From assembly GCF_000829055.1 (NCBI RefSeq), contig NZ_AP012544.1, positions 1,364,001 through 1,428,000 on the forward strand: a stretch of 64,000 nucleotides of DNA. The letters run 5' to 3'. Shown in pieces: positions 35,493 to 44,617 of the stretch (position 1 is the first letter of the stretch; every line of letters begins with the position of its first letter). The notes beneath the pieces are model-generated. The model had not been told where the DNA came from, ran no database searches, and worked only from the letters and a program-made list of their open reading frames with translations. The position numbers and the translations under genes are program-made. This DNA is from Lacticaseibacillus casei DSM 20011 = JCM 1134 = ATCC 393. GTDB lineage: Bacteria; Bacillota; Bacilli; Lactobacillales; Lactobacillaceae.

Positions 35493-38400
35493 GATTGCGG
35501 TTTCTCCTTTTTAGAATCTTGCGGCTGCTTAGGGTCCGTTGTGAGGCGGTTAACGACATCTTTCCGTTTTAGTTTAGGAACATGATGATAATGGTCAAAT
35601 CCCGTTGCCGGATCAAAAAGCATGATACTTTGGTAATCACTGCGGCTGACGACTTCTGAGGATTGACCGTATTGGAAAGGTGCCAGGTCAATATTACCGG
35701 CGAGAATTTGAGTGGCAGCGTCGATGATCAGTGCTTGATTGTGTGCCAAGTAAGCGCGTAAATCATCGGGCGTTAAAATATTCGACTGGCTACGGTTGAA
35801 GCTGCCATCCTTTTTAAACCCTAACGGAGCAACTTCGCTGGCGCCGCCACTTTCCGGTGAAATCGTGCGATCAACCGCGGCGAGTTCGTCACCATGATTG
35901 GCAACCAGAAAACCTAGGTATTTGAATTTCTTAAGGCGCTCAATCACCGGTTCCAATGTTGGCGTGTATGGAAGCGTTGGATCCTGAAGATGGAAATACA
36001 GTGCGCCGGCCGGTACAAACGGCGGGTCGATAGGAACGTTTGTCATGGCTTCAATGTACGTCAGCATTTGCAAGGCAATCCCGTAATAGGCATCACTGTC
36101 ATTAAACCGATGCTGGTTACTCTTATAGTCAACAATGATAAAGCGGCGCGCATTCGGTTCACGATAAACATCTAAGCGATCGATTTTGCCGCGAACGTTA
36201 ACGCGGCCACCATGCGGCAACGGCCAGGATAACCCCGGCAAGCCTTTGGTGTCCCCGATTCGTCCAAATTGCAATTCGGTGCGTATCGGACGAAACCCAC
36301 TGCGTTGTTGTTGCTGGCGCATGTTAACCAGTACTTGGATCAGTAGCTGGCTTAAACGTCTGGTCAGATAGAGCATGCGATGCGTACTGCCGAGAATTTC
36401 ATAACCCGGCTGACTGGCAATGTCTTCAACAAGCAGCGGAACGGCGGCGTTGATAGCAGATGGGTCAACATCTGCCAATGTCATATGTTCTTCGCGTAGT
36501 TGGGTCAAATACCGGTCCAGCACTGCATGGAACAAACTGCCGGTGTCGGCTGGTGAAAGCTCAAACTCCGGACGCGGTTGCAGGAGCAAGCCGTACTTGA
36601 GAAAATATTCAAAGTGATTGAGATAGTAAGTTTCAAGCCGGGAAACCGAAACATTCATGTCCCGTCCGTAAAGTTGGATAGCTAAATCCGGATCAAGGTG
36701 TCCCGGATCATTCTGATAAGTGAGACTACCAGCGAGGCGGCGGGATAACGTTGCTAAATTGGTTTGTTTCAACGCCTTCAAAACGCTTTGCCACGCTTGC
36801 CCCAATGGCAGTTTTTGTTGTTGGGCATTACCGGCGGCCCGTACAAAGTCACTCAACATTGCCCGCGGACTGCCTAAAACGGTTTCGACCGGCGTTGTCA
36901 GCGAAACCGGTGCCCAAGCGGTTGGCGTTAGGTGCAGTGCATTCCCCATTTGCTGAAAATAAGGTGAGGCCTGATTTTCGCTGTTTTCCTGGGCATTTTG
37001 AACCGGATAGCTCAACGTCAATTCGTCTGACGCTGCCATGAAGCCCAGGTAGTTGATAAATGGATCGCCTAAAGTTGTTGTCGGGCCTTGTTCAGGTAAG
37101 AAGCGATCATCCGGCAACTGAGCAGCCAACAATTGGCGCTCCTCACTGTTCAACACGCCATCATCAGTGGGGACATCCGGCATGGCCGTGTTAGTTGCGC
37201 CAATGACGAAAACATGTTTTGCCTTGGCTAACCGCACCAAGCCGGTTTCAGAAATGACAACCGCATCAAGCGTCGCCGGAATCTGGGTGTACGTGGCACT
37301 GGCAAATCCCGCGGCCAGCAATTCGTGAAACTGCTCCCGGTCAAATTTGGCACTGCCCAAGATCGTGACATAGTCGTCCAATAACGCAGTAAAAGTGGTC
37401 CACGCCTGCTCATGGGCGCGGCTGCGGGTCAGATCACCGGCGTCACTGGCAGTTTGCCGCCAAGCGCGCAGTTGATCAATGACGCCATTTGCGTCCAACC
37501 AGCGATAGAGGTCGCTTGCTGCCTCCGCCCCTGTTTTTGCGGTCCGCCATTGTTTTAGCAACGTTGGGACGGTTTGGGCGATCAACGTTTTAATCGCATT
37601 GATCTGCGCGGTTTTAGCGGCTTCCGGATCCATCTGCGGATCATCGGTGTCAGGATTGCGCTGAAAATAGCGCCATGCAGCTGGTTGCGTCCAGCGCTGC
37701 TTCCCGGCAATGCCCGTCCGCACTAGGTGGTTATCCGTTGTGTCCACTGCATCCCGAAATTCGGCCAGTGACATCCCTTCCGGCAACAATAGCTCCGTGT
37801 GCAGCAGACGCATGACATCTTGATACTGATAATCGTGTTTTTGAATCGCAAACAGACTTTCCATCAAGACAACTAGCGGATGGTCCTTCATCGGCCGTTG
37901 CAAATCGGTAAACTGCGGGATCGAAAATTCGGCAAAAATCGCCGGAATCACGGTTGCATAAGGCTCCAATCGTCGTGCTAAAATCAGGAAATCACGATAG
38001 CGCGCACCATGCCGAACTGCGCGATAAATGTGCTGAGCCACATGCCGCAGTTCCTGATACGGATCGGTCGCGATGGCCAGATGAATTTGCTCAGCGGTTT
38101 CAGAAGTCGGAGCTGTTGATGGTTGCAAGTCAGTATTGGCCTCCCACCAATTTGCAACTTGTTGCATGCCGCGACTGATTTGACGCGGTGCCGCAAATCG
38201 ATCCGGACGAATCGGAACATGCAGCGTTTTTGCCTTTTGGTAAAGCCGTTGGTAAAGTCGACCAGCGGGTAAAAATAAGTTCGGAGCAACTGGCGGATTA
38301 AGCGGATATGGCTTATTCAGCACTAACCCGAGCGTTACCTCGGCGGCCGTTTCGAGCATGGTTTCGACTAACGCGGACTCGGAAGCAGAAAATACGTTAA

Positions 38401-39028
38401 AATCATTGAGATAGATAAACGTGTGGCTTAGGTCCTGCGTGCGCATGGCTTGCTGCAAGCCACTCAGTAAACTTGCGGTCGTGGCATAAGGGCCGATTTC
38501 TGCTTCATATTGGTCAAGAATGATCCCCAGATCGCGCAACTTCGCGCGATGCCGATCACCGGGAGCTAAAGCCGATACCGTATGCATCAGATCTTCGGCA
38601 GTGATACGGCCGATCATCAATTCGCTTAATTGATCGGCAAGTTGCGTCACGAAACCGGTATGTTGCGCTTCACCGGCATAAATGGTCAAGTCGTCTTGCC
38701 GATCAGCCAGAATTTTGGCCACCAACATGGTATTGCTTGCCTGATCAAGCCGCGGTTGTTGATAAAGTGGCGTGTTTTTCAAATAAAACCAGGCCAGACG
38801 CGAAAATGACAGTACCTGCACCCGACTCTGAGCGTACGCATCCGCCTCACCCTGTTGCAATTGGCGCAAGCGTTTGAGAAGATCGATTTCTGCTTCGAAT
38901 TTAATATGGTTCGGCACTAAAAAGAAAATCTGATTTTGCGGATCAGCAGCGAGTTGTTCCTGGATCATGGCTGCCATGGTTTGAGCATGATCCCTTGTTG
39001 CGTCACCTAAAATAAACTGCAGCCCCAT
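35489..39028 (-). CDS. addB: ATP-dependent helicase/nuclease subunit B (AddB/RexB type)
   Basis: Second subunit of the double-strand break processing complex, 1179 residues. The N-terminal nucleotide-binding loop of Bacillus AddB is degenerate here (LGDATRDHAQT, no GKS/T). The C-terminal nuclease retains FIIVDYKSNQHRF near residue 985. The four cysteines that hold a 4Fe-4S cluster in Bacillus AddB are missing; the whole protein is cysteine-free, which is the RexB type. The ATG at 39028 has GAGGAGG upstream; five extra upstream codons are unlikely. First gene of the long leftward run. Confidence 0.95.
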   Translation of the reverse strand: MGLQFILGDATRDHAQTMAAMIQEQLAADPQNQIFFLVPNHIKFEAEIDLLKRLRQLQQGEADAYAQSRVQVLSFSRLAWFYLKNTPLYQQPRLDQASNTMLVAKILADRQDDLTIYAGEAQHTGFVTQLADQLSELMIGRITAEDLMHTVSALAPGDRHRAKLRDLGIILDQYEAEIGPYATTASLLSGLQQAMRTQDLSHTFIYLNDFNVFSASESALVETMLETAAEVTLGLVLNKPYPLNPPVAPNLFLPAGRLYQRLYQKAKTLHVPIRPDRFAAPRQISRGMQQVANWWEANTDLQPSTAPTSETAEQIHLAIATDPYQELRHVAQHIYRAVRHGARYRDFLILARRLEPYATVIPAIFAEFSIPQFTDLQRPMKDHPLVVLMESLFAIQKHDYQYQDVMRLLHTELLLPEGMSLAEFRDAVDTTDNHLVRTGIAGKQRWTQPAAWRYFQRNPDTDDPQMDPEAAKTAQINAIKTLIAQTVPTLLKQWRTAKTGAEAASDLYRWLDANGVIDQLRAWRQTASDAGDLTRSRAHEQAWTTFTALLDDYVTILGSAKFDREQFHELLAAGFASATYTQIPATLDAVVISETGLVRLAKAKHVFVIGATNTAMPDVPTDDGVLNSEERQLLAAQLPDDRFLPEQGPTTTLGDPFINYLGFMAASDELTLSYPVQNAQENSENQASPYFQQMGNALHLTPTAWAPVSLTTPVETVLGSPRAMLSDFVRAAGNAQQQKLPLGQAWQSVLKALKQTNLATLSRRLAGSLTYQNDPGHLDPDLAIQLYGRDMNVSVSRLETYYLNHFEYFLKYGLLLQPRPEFELSPADTGSLFHAVLDRYLTQLREEHMTLADVDPSAINAAVPLLVEDIASQPGYEILGSTHRMLYLTRRLSQLLIQVLVNMRQQQQRSGFRPIRTELQFGRIGDTKGLPGLSWPLPHGGRVNVRGKIDRLDVYREPNARRFIIVDYKSNQHRFNDSDAYYGIALQMLTYIEAMTNVPIDPPFVPAGALYFHLQDPTLPYTPTLEPVIERLKKFKYLGFLVANHGDELAAVDRTISPESGGASEVAPLGFKKDGSFNRSQSNILTPDDLRAYLAHNQALIIDAATQILAGNIDLAPFQYGQSSEVVSRSDYQSIMLFDPATGFDHYHHVPKLKRKDVVNRLTTDPKQPQDSKKEKPQS

Positions 39029-39150
39029 GCTGTGCCTCCTCAAGTTTCAATCAATGGTGATGATGACTTATGCTTTAGTCTAGCATAACTAAGTAGTGTC
39101 CGATCGGCGTTTGCGCTATCATAAGTAAAGAATATTAACGAGGTGTTTAT

Positions 39151-40086
39151 ATGGAAATCGGGACGGGTAAAAGTTACGCAAAAATTATTCTTATTGGGGA
39201 GCACGCGGTCGTTTATTGGGAACCCGCTATTGCGCTTCCGGTCAAAAGCATCGGCTTGTCAGCGCGGGTGGCACCGTTGCCTGATGGGCGGCAGGAGGTT
39301 ACATCGGCTTTTTTTACCGGTGATTTGAACGCGGGTCAGCTGACCAACTTTGCCGGCATTGCCATGCTGATTCGCCGGTTGCTTGTGTTCTTCGATGCCA
39401 GTAAGCAAGGTTTTCACCTCACTATTATCAGTGCCTTGCCATCTGAGCGAGGAATGGGATCGTCAGCAGCAACTGCGGTGGCGGTCGTGCGGGCCTTTTA
39501 CGATGCGTTTCAGACGCCGTTAACGCGCACGGCGTTGTTGAACTGGGCCGATATTTCCGAAAAAGCACTGCATGGCAATCCCAGCGGCTTAGATGCAGCA
39601 ACGGCTAGTGCCGAAAAGCCGCAGTGGTTTGTTCGGGGCAAATCATTGCGGTCAATCATGATGCCGCGGAATGGTGTTTTGCTCATTGCTGATACCGGCA
39701 TTGCGGGTCAAACCAAAGTCGCGGTTGATCTTGTCGCGCAAAAGCTTAAACAGGCGCCTAAAGTTTATCGACCGCTTATTACGGACATCGGCACCGCGGT
39801 TCGCCAGGCAGCATTAGCTTTGGCACAGGATGATATTATCACGTTAGGGCAACTATTGAATCGCGATCAGGCCGATTTGGCTGCACTTGGTGTCAGCAGT
39901 CCGGAGCTGGATCGATTGATTAATGTCGCCATCGATCACGGCGCATATGGGGCTAAATTAACCGGCTCCGGCATGGGCGGCTGTATGATTGCCCTTGCTG
40001 CAGAAGACCAGGCGCCGACGATTATTCAGGCGCTTAAAGCAGCTAATGCGGTCAAGGTCTGGGAATATCACTTTGAAACGAAATGA
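39151..40086 (+). CDS. mvk: Mevalonate kinase
   Basis: GHMP-family kinase of 311 residues phosphorylating mevalonate, first kinase of the mevalonate route to isopentenyl diphosphate. Seen are IGEHAVVYWEPAIALP near residue 14, the phosphate-binding loop PSERGMGSSAATAVAV near residue 95, the catalytic Asp in NPSGLDAATA near residue 146, and the C-terminal KLTGSGMGGCMIAL near residue 270. It starts an operon with mvaD (7 bp gap) and fni. Confidence 0.95.
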   Translation: MEIGTGKSYAKIILIGEHAVVYWEPAIALPVKSIGLSARVAPLPDGRQEVTSAFFTGDLNAGQLTNFAGIAMLIRRLLVFFDASKQGFHLTIISALPSERGMGSSAATAVAVVRAFYDAFQTPLTRTALLNWADISEKALHGNPSGLDAATASAEKPQWFVRGKSLRSIMMPRNGVLLIADTGIAGQTKVAVDLVAQKLKQAPKVYRPLITDIGTAVRQAALALAQDDIITLGQLLNRDQADLAALGVSSPELDRLINVAIDHGAYGAKLTGSGMGGCMIALAAEDQAPTIIQALKAANAVKVWEYHFETK

Positions 40087-40093
40087 GGCACCT

Positions 40094-41098
40094 ATGACAA
40101 CTTACGCACGTGCGCATACGAATATTGCGCTCATTAAATACTGGGGTAAAGCTGACAAGAAGCTTATGTTGCCGGCAACGAGCAGCATTTCTCTGACGCT
40201 GAACGATTTTTATACAGATACAGCGGTGACGTTTGATTCAACACTTTCAGAAGACCATTTTGTCCTCAATGATCAACCACAATCGCCAGTCGCTGTCAGC
40301 CGGTTCTTGGATCACGTCCGGAAGTTAGCTAATATTAAAACCCGCGCCCGGGTGAGCTCGTTGAACCACGTACCGACTGCGGCAGGTTTGGCCAGTTCTG
40401 CCTCGGCATTTGCGGCACTGGCACTGGCCGCCAGTCGTGCCGCTGGCTTAAATTTATCCCCAATCGACTTATCGCGCTTGGCCCGGCGCGGATCCGGCTC
40501 GGCAACCCGATCGATTTTTGGCGGCGCCGTCATTTGGCATCGTGGCTTTGACGATGCCTCTTCATTTGCCGAACCCTTGGCGATTCAGCCGACCTTGCCG
40601 TTACGCATGTTGGTTGTCACCGTTTCGGATCAGAAAAAAGCGGTCAGTTCCCGCACCGGCATGGCCAATACGGCCGCGACCAGCCCTTATTACCAGGCCT
40701 GGGTGCAAGCCAACGAAGCCTTGATAAGTCCCATGATCACGGCGTTGGCTGAAAATGATTTTGCTACGATCGGCGCGCTCACCGAATTGTCCAGTATGCG
40801 CATGCACGCTGCGATCATGGCCGAAGAACCGCCATTCACTTATTTTCTGCCAGAAACCATACGCGCTTGGCAACTGGTGCAGGAACAGCGCCGGCTTGGT
40901 ATTCCGGCCTTCGTCACTATGGACGCGGGACCTAATGTCAAAATTCTCACAACGGCACCCTATGTGGATGTGCTCATGACCGCATTGCGTCCGGCTTTCG
41001 GTGATCGCATCCTCAGCACTAAAATTGGCCCAGACGCTCAAGTGATTACAAAGGAGCAGTTTGATGACACAGAGTCAGCAATCACATCGCAAGGATGA
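40094..41098 (+). CDS. mvaD: Diphosphomevalonate decarboxylase
   Basis: Converts mevalonate diphosphate to isopentenyl diphosphate with ATP. The 334-residue product starts MTTYARAHTNIALIKYWGK, with ALIKYWGK characteristic of the family, and has the ATP loop PTAAGLASSASAFAALA near residue 95 and RRGSGSATRSIFGG near residue 133. The open frame extends upstream into mvk, but the ATG at 40094 has GAGGCAC just before it. Its last 35 bp overlap fni. In related organisms a phosphomevalonate kinase gene lies between mvaD and fni; here there is none. Confidence 0.96.
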   Translation: MTTYARAHTNIALIKYWGKADKKLMLPATSSISLTLNDFYTDTAVTFDSTLSEDHFVLNDQPQSPVAVSRFLDHVRKLANIKTRARVSSLNHVPTAAGLASSASAFAALALAASRAAGLNLSPIDLSRLARRGSGSATRSIFGGAVIWHRGFDDASSFAEPLAIQPTLPLRMLVVTVSDQKKAVSSRTGMANTAATSPYYQAWVQANEALISPMITALAENDFATIGALTELSSMRMHAAIMAEEPPFTYFLPETIRAWQLVQEQRRLGIPAFVTMDAGPNVKILTTAPYVDVLMTALRPAFGDRILSTKIGPDAQVITKEQFDDTESAITSQG

Positions 41099-42098
41099 GC
41101 ACGTCTTCTTGGCGGAAAAATATTTCAAAGCCGATGCTAATGCCGGGTTTGATCAAATCCGGTTGCTTCATCGTGCGCTTCCGGAAACGGCCTTAGCTGA
41201 TGTTGATCTGACGCCCCCGTTACCTTTTGGTTGGCGCTGGCCGATTTATATTAACGCGATGACTGGCGGTTCGCCACAAACCGGCAAATTGAATGCCCAA
41301 CTCGGTCAATTAGCCAATGCGCTGGACGTTGCGATTGCCAGTGGATCGCAGTCCGTCGCCTTGCATGACCCTGGGTTGAGCTCAACGTTCACGACATTAC
41401 GGCAGCACAACCCTGATGGCTTTATTCTGGCTAACATCGGTGCCGGTCATGATATACATGCGGCCATGAAGGCAGTGGCCATGTTGCACGCGAATGCGCT
41501 GGAGGTGCATTTGAATGCGGCGCAGGAAGTTGTTATGCCTGAAGGTGATCGCGACTTTTTATGGCATGACAACATTCAGGCGATTGCAGCGGGAGTCTCC
41601 GTTCCGGTGGTGGCAAAAGAAGTCGGTAACGGGTTCATTCGTGAAGACTTGCAGACTTTGCAGCAGTTGGGTATCCGCTATGTCGATGTAGGCGGTCGTG
41701 GCGGCACCAATTTCGCCATTATTGAAAATGCACGCCGGCCGCAGCAGGACTTTGGGTATATGCGGGACTGGGGCCAGACGACGGCTGAATCCTTACTTGA
41801 GGCTCGTGGCTTGCCGCTGACGATTCTGGCAACCGGTGGCGTTCGTTCACCACTAGATGTGATCAAAGCGCAGCGGTTAGGCGCACACGCGGTCGGGATT
41901 AGCGGACTGGTGCTGCATCATTTGATTCAAACCGGCTATGCCGCAACGCTTGCTTATTTTCAGGAGTTCTTACACCAGATCCAGCAACTTTATGCACTGC
42001 TTGGCGTCACAAACTGGCAAGCCTTGCAAACTGCTCCTGCCCTTCTCGGCACCGAGCTGGAGCATTATCGCCGTGCTCGCAATTTGCCGGCGATTTGA
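41064..42098 (+). CDS. fni: Type 2 isopentenyl-diphosphate delta-isomerase
   Basis: FMN- and NADPH-dependent TIM-barrel enzyme that interconverts isopentenyl and dimethylallyl diphosphate. It has 344 residues, with RKDEHVFLAEKY at the N-terminus, NAMTGGS near residue 70, HLNAAQEVVMPEGDRDF near residue 150 (catalytic and metal residues), and the FMN phosphate-binding VDVGGRGGTNF near residue 210. The ATG at 41064 is preceded by AAAGGAG; a TTG codon directly before it is open but less likely. It overlaps mvaD by 35 bp and is followed by a strong terminator. Confidence 0.95.
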   Translation: MTQSQQSHRKDEHVFLAEKYFKADANAGFDQIRLLHRALPETALADVDLTPPLPFGWRWPIYINAMTGGSPQTGKLNAQLGQLANALDVAIASGSQSVALHDPGLSSTFTTLRQHNPDGFILANIGAGHDIHAAMKAVAMLHANALEVHLNAAQEVVMPEGDRDFLWHDNIQAIAAGVSVPVVAKEVGNGFIREDLQTLQQLGIRYVDVGGRGGTNFAIIENARRPQQDFGYMRDWGQTTAESLLEARGLPLTILATGGVRSPLDVIKAQRLGAHAVGISGLVLHHLIQTGYAATLAYFQEFLHQIQQLYALLGVTNWQALQTAPALLGTELEHYRRARNLPAI

Positions 42099-42123
42099 TC
42101 GTTAACAGCAGAGTAGGACCGAC

Positions 42124-42174
42124 AAAAAAGATGATCTAAGAGTCAAAAGTCGCACTCTTGGATCATCTTTTTTA
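42124..42174. terminator. Terminator between fni and rsmF
   Basis: AAAAAAGATGATC-AAGAGT pairs with ACTCTT-GATCATCTTTTTT. It suits both convergent genes. Confidence 0.95.
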
Positions 42175-42188
42175 ATACCGATTACTGG

Positions 42189-43520
42189 CTAAACGCGCAG
42201 CCCTTTTGGATAAAAGTTCTTGATGGTGCCATTGACCAATTTGCCGATCGCAAACGGTTTGTGTTCAAACGTGAGTAACACAAATCGCTTACCAGCGGCG
42301 GTTGCCGATAAGGTTTCACCATGGCGATAGCGGGCATAATCATCCTGATCAACCTCGATGACGGTCTGAAACGTATTTGGCGATAATGCGGTGGCCAAAC
42401 TGTGGCTGGGTTCGAAACGTTTTTTGCGAAAACTGCCAAGTTCCAAACCTGCCCGCACCACTTTGACCCGGTCAAATGGCAGCATGGTTGCTGGCAGCAA
42501 TGACAAGAAATCACCGTGACGATAGAATTGCCCGGTTAACGGCTGATTTAAGCTGGTTGTAAAAAAGTCATGAACCTCATCCATTGCCGGCTTCGCCAAT
42601 GGTTTGACCGAAACCGTTGCAGTGGTGTGCACCGTTTTTTCGCCAGCTAGGCGTAATTTAGCCACAAAATGACCTTCGCCGCGCAGCCGATGTGGGAACA
42701 AGCGTACCGTTTTGGCTAACTCTGGGTTGCCATCGGCCCATTCCGGTCGCCCGGCTTCCATTCCTGGATAAGTTTTGATGGGCTCAAGCGTCATGTCATA
42801 GTTTGTCAGTAACCATGCGATGATTTGCTCATCTTCTTCCGGGCTGAAGGTGCATGTCGAATAAATCAACTTGCCGCCGGGTTGCAACATTTTAACGGCC
42901 GCTTGTAGGATCTGCTTTTGTCTAGCAGCGCATTCGGCCGGATAATCGCGATGCCAATATTGAACCGCATCCGGATCCTTGCGAAACATGCCTTCGCCTG
43001 AACACGGTGCATCAACCAAAATTCGGTCAAATGTTTGCGGCCAAGCCTTCGCCAACGTGTCGGGATCATTATTGGTCACCAAAATGTTTTGACTGCCCCA
43101 GCGCTCGAGATTGCCTGATAGCACCTTGGCGCGGTCCGGGTTGATCTCATTGCTGACAAGCAGGCCGGTATCGCCCAGATAACTGGCCAGTTGCGTCGAC
43201 TTACCGCCGGGAGCAGCGCAAAGATCAAGCACCCGTTCACCTGCTTGTGTCGCAGCGACCGTGCCCACAAACTGAGCGCTGGGTTCTTGGCTGTAAACCA
43301 GACCGGCAACGTGATCAATGTCATTGCCGGCAATTTTGCCATAATATCCCCAAGGACTCCAAGGAACAGGATCATCCGTTGCTTCATCCAGCGGCCAGGG
43401 TTTGGCGGGATCACGCCGGAAGCCACTCACCGGTGCTGCATCAAAACTGGCCAAAAAAGCCGCTGCATCCGCACCTAATAGCCGGGTATATTTTTCTTTA
43501 AAAGCTTCAGGTAGTTGCAC
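42189..43520 (-). CDS. rsmF: RsmF/Nol1-Nop2-Sun family RNA m5C methyltransferase
   Basis: SAM-dependent 16S rRNA cytosine-C5 methylase, 443 residues. The SAM site is VLDLCAAPGGKSTQLAS near residue 108. The two catalytic Cys motifs are DAPCSGEGMFRKDPDAV near residue 182 and YSTCTFSPEEDEQ near residue 235. A C-terminal PUA-like/RsmF domain (about 300-443) binds RNA. The start is a GTG with AGAAAGGA upstream, and the upstream permease gene overlaps it by 14 bp. Confidence 0.93.
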   Translation of the reverse strand: MQLPEAFKEKYTRLLGADAAAFLASFDAAPVSGFRRDPAKPWPLDEATDDPVPWSPWGYYGKIAGNDIDHVAGLVYSQEPSAQFVGTVAATQAGERVLDLCAAPGGKSTQLASYLGDTGLLVSNEINPDRAKVLSGNLERWGSQNILVTNNDPDTLAKAWPQTFDRILVDAPCSGEGMFRKDPDAVQYWHRDYPAECAARQKQILQAAVKMLQPGGKLIYSTCTFSPEEDEQIIAWLLTNYDMTLEPIKTYPGMEAGRPEWADGNPELAKTVRLFPHRLRGEGHFVAKLRLAGEKTVHTTATVSVKPLAKPAMDEVHDFFTTSLNQPLTGQFYRHGDFLSLLPATMLPFDRVKVVRAGLELGSFRKKRFEPSHSLATALSPNTFQTVIEVDQDDYARYRHGETLSATAAGKRFVLLTFEHKPFAIGKLVNGTIKNFYPKGLRV

Positions 43521-44463
43521 TTGTTCGATCCTTTCTGCGAATTAAGTAACGCAGGAAAAAAATAGTGGCGATCGTTAAAATAACCAGAAAACTCCAGATA
43601 TTGGTCCGGGTGGTAAAGTAGAACCACCAATTGGCAAACAAGCCGCCGAGAAACAGACTGATGCCCACATGACTGGCACAGCTAGATAAAACACCGCGTA
43701 AATATCTGGCACGCATGTTGATTTCCAAGCCGGATGTTTGTAACGGCCCGATCAACGTCACCATCAATAAACTTAAGATTCCTGCTCCCATTAGCAGTAA
43801 CACACAGAATAAAGCAGTTTGCCCATAAGCGCGCCACCAGGTAGCCGCATCGCTGTCGCTAAAATGGACGCGATGGACGCGACTCGCCCGTAAAATTGTC
43901 TTCAATGTTTTACTATGCTGATTGGCGCCATCGACATAAATTTTAACGTGCTTCAAGGTCAGACCTTCATTCGCCATACTCGGCGAAGCATTCAGGAAAA
44001 CTGCTTTGTTAAGGGGGCTGCCTTTGCGCGTACCGACTGTCCCCATGACCGGAATGTACTGGCCGTTAACACTCAGGTAACGTTGATTATTACTGCCGGT
44101 GTAAAGCTTATCTGCTAAATCATGGCCGACCACCGCCACGGGCAGACTTGAGGCAAAATCCCCCGTTGAAAACCATTGTCCGGTTTCCACTGGAAGACTC
44201 GCGACCGACCCACGTTGATACACGTAAACCAGCTGTTTCGTCACAAACCGCACTTGGTAACCGGAAAAATCGGTTTTCTCAAGCTCAGCCACCGCCTTCG
44301 TCACACTTCGCGAACTGCTCGTGACATATTCCTGCGCCATTTCAGACATCCCAAGATGGTCCAGCTGACTGGCATATTCATTTTGATCATTCTGCGACCA
44401 AACCAACCCAGCCAAAATCGCCAAGCCGATCCATAGAAAATCAATCAAAAATAATTTTTTCAC
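43507..44463 (-). CDS. MacB/FtsX-type ABC transporter permease-like protein, orphan
   Basis: Product of 318 residues with one N-terminal membrane helix (about 4-22), an extracytoplasmic domain of about 190 residues, and three C-terminal helices (about 225-250, 262-287, 295-313). This is the MacB/FtsX permease layout, with the periplasmic-core-like VVGHDLADKLY segment near residue 112. The open frame runs another 64 codons upstream, but those translate the palindromic repeat; the GTG at 44463 has AGGAGG 6 nt upstream and begins the membrane helix, so it is the start. No ATPase gene lies beside it, so its partner or role is unknown. Confidence 0.7.
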   Translation of the reverse strand: MKKLFLIDFLWIGLAILAGLVWSQNDQNEYASQLDHLGMSEMAQEYVTSSSRSVTKAVAELEKTDFSGYQVRFVTKQLVYVYQRGSVASLPVETGQWFSTGDFASSLPVAVVGHDLADKLYTGSNNQRYLSVNGQYIPVMGTVGTRKGSPLNKAVFLNASPSMANEGLTLKHVKIYVDGANQHSKTLKTILRASRVHRVHFSDSDAATWWRAYGQTALFCVLLLMGAGILSLLMVTLIGPLQTSGLEINMRARYLRGVLSSCASHVGISLFLGGLFANWWFYFTTRTNIWSFLVILTIATIFFLRYLIRRKDRTSATT

Positions 44464-44486
44464 GAGACCCTCCTGTGAAGTGAGCT

Positions 44487-44547
44487 GAGCGTGAGCCGGC
44501 GCGCCTAGGGGTCGAAGTGTAAGGACCCCTGCGCCGGCGAACGCGTT
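44487..44547 (-). repeat. Palindromic intergenic repeat, short copy in the permease leader
   Basis: On the minus strand AACGCGTTCGCCGGCGCAGG, GGTCCTTACACTTCGACCCC and GCGCGCCGGCTCACGCTC. The outer arms are those of the 120-bp element, but the central part (CTTGG...CCAAGG) is missing, leaving 61 bp. It lies between the methyltransferase-like gene's end and the AGGAGG site of the permease gene, in the same orientation as lplA's copy relative to its gene. Confidence 0.8.
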
Positions 44548-44617
44548 ATGGCGCCAGAAAACCCACTTGTCAACCGACAATACACTTAAGAAACAGTCCC
44601 TAATCCACCAGCCAGCA

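Noticed and set aside
39989..40093. N-terminal extension of mvaD by 35 codons
   Set aside because: It overlaps mvk in another frame; the ATG at 40094 begins the family's conserved N-terminus and has a suitable upstream site.
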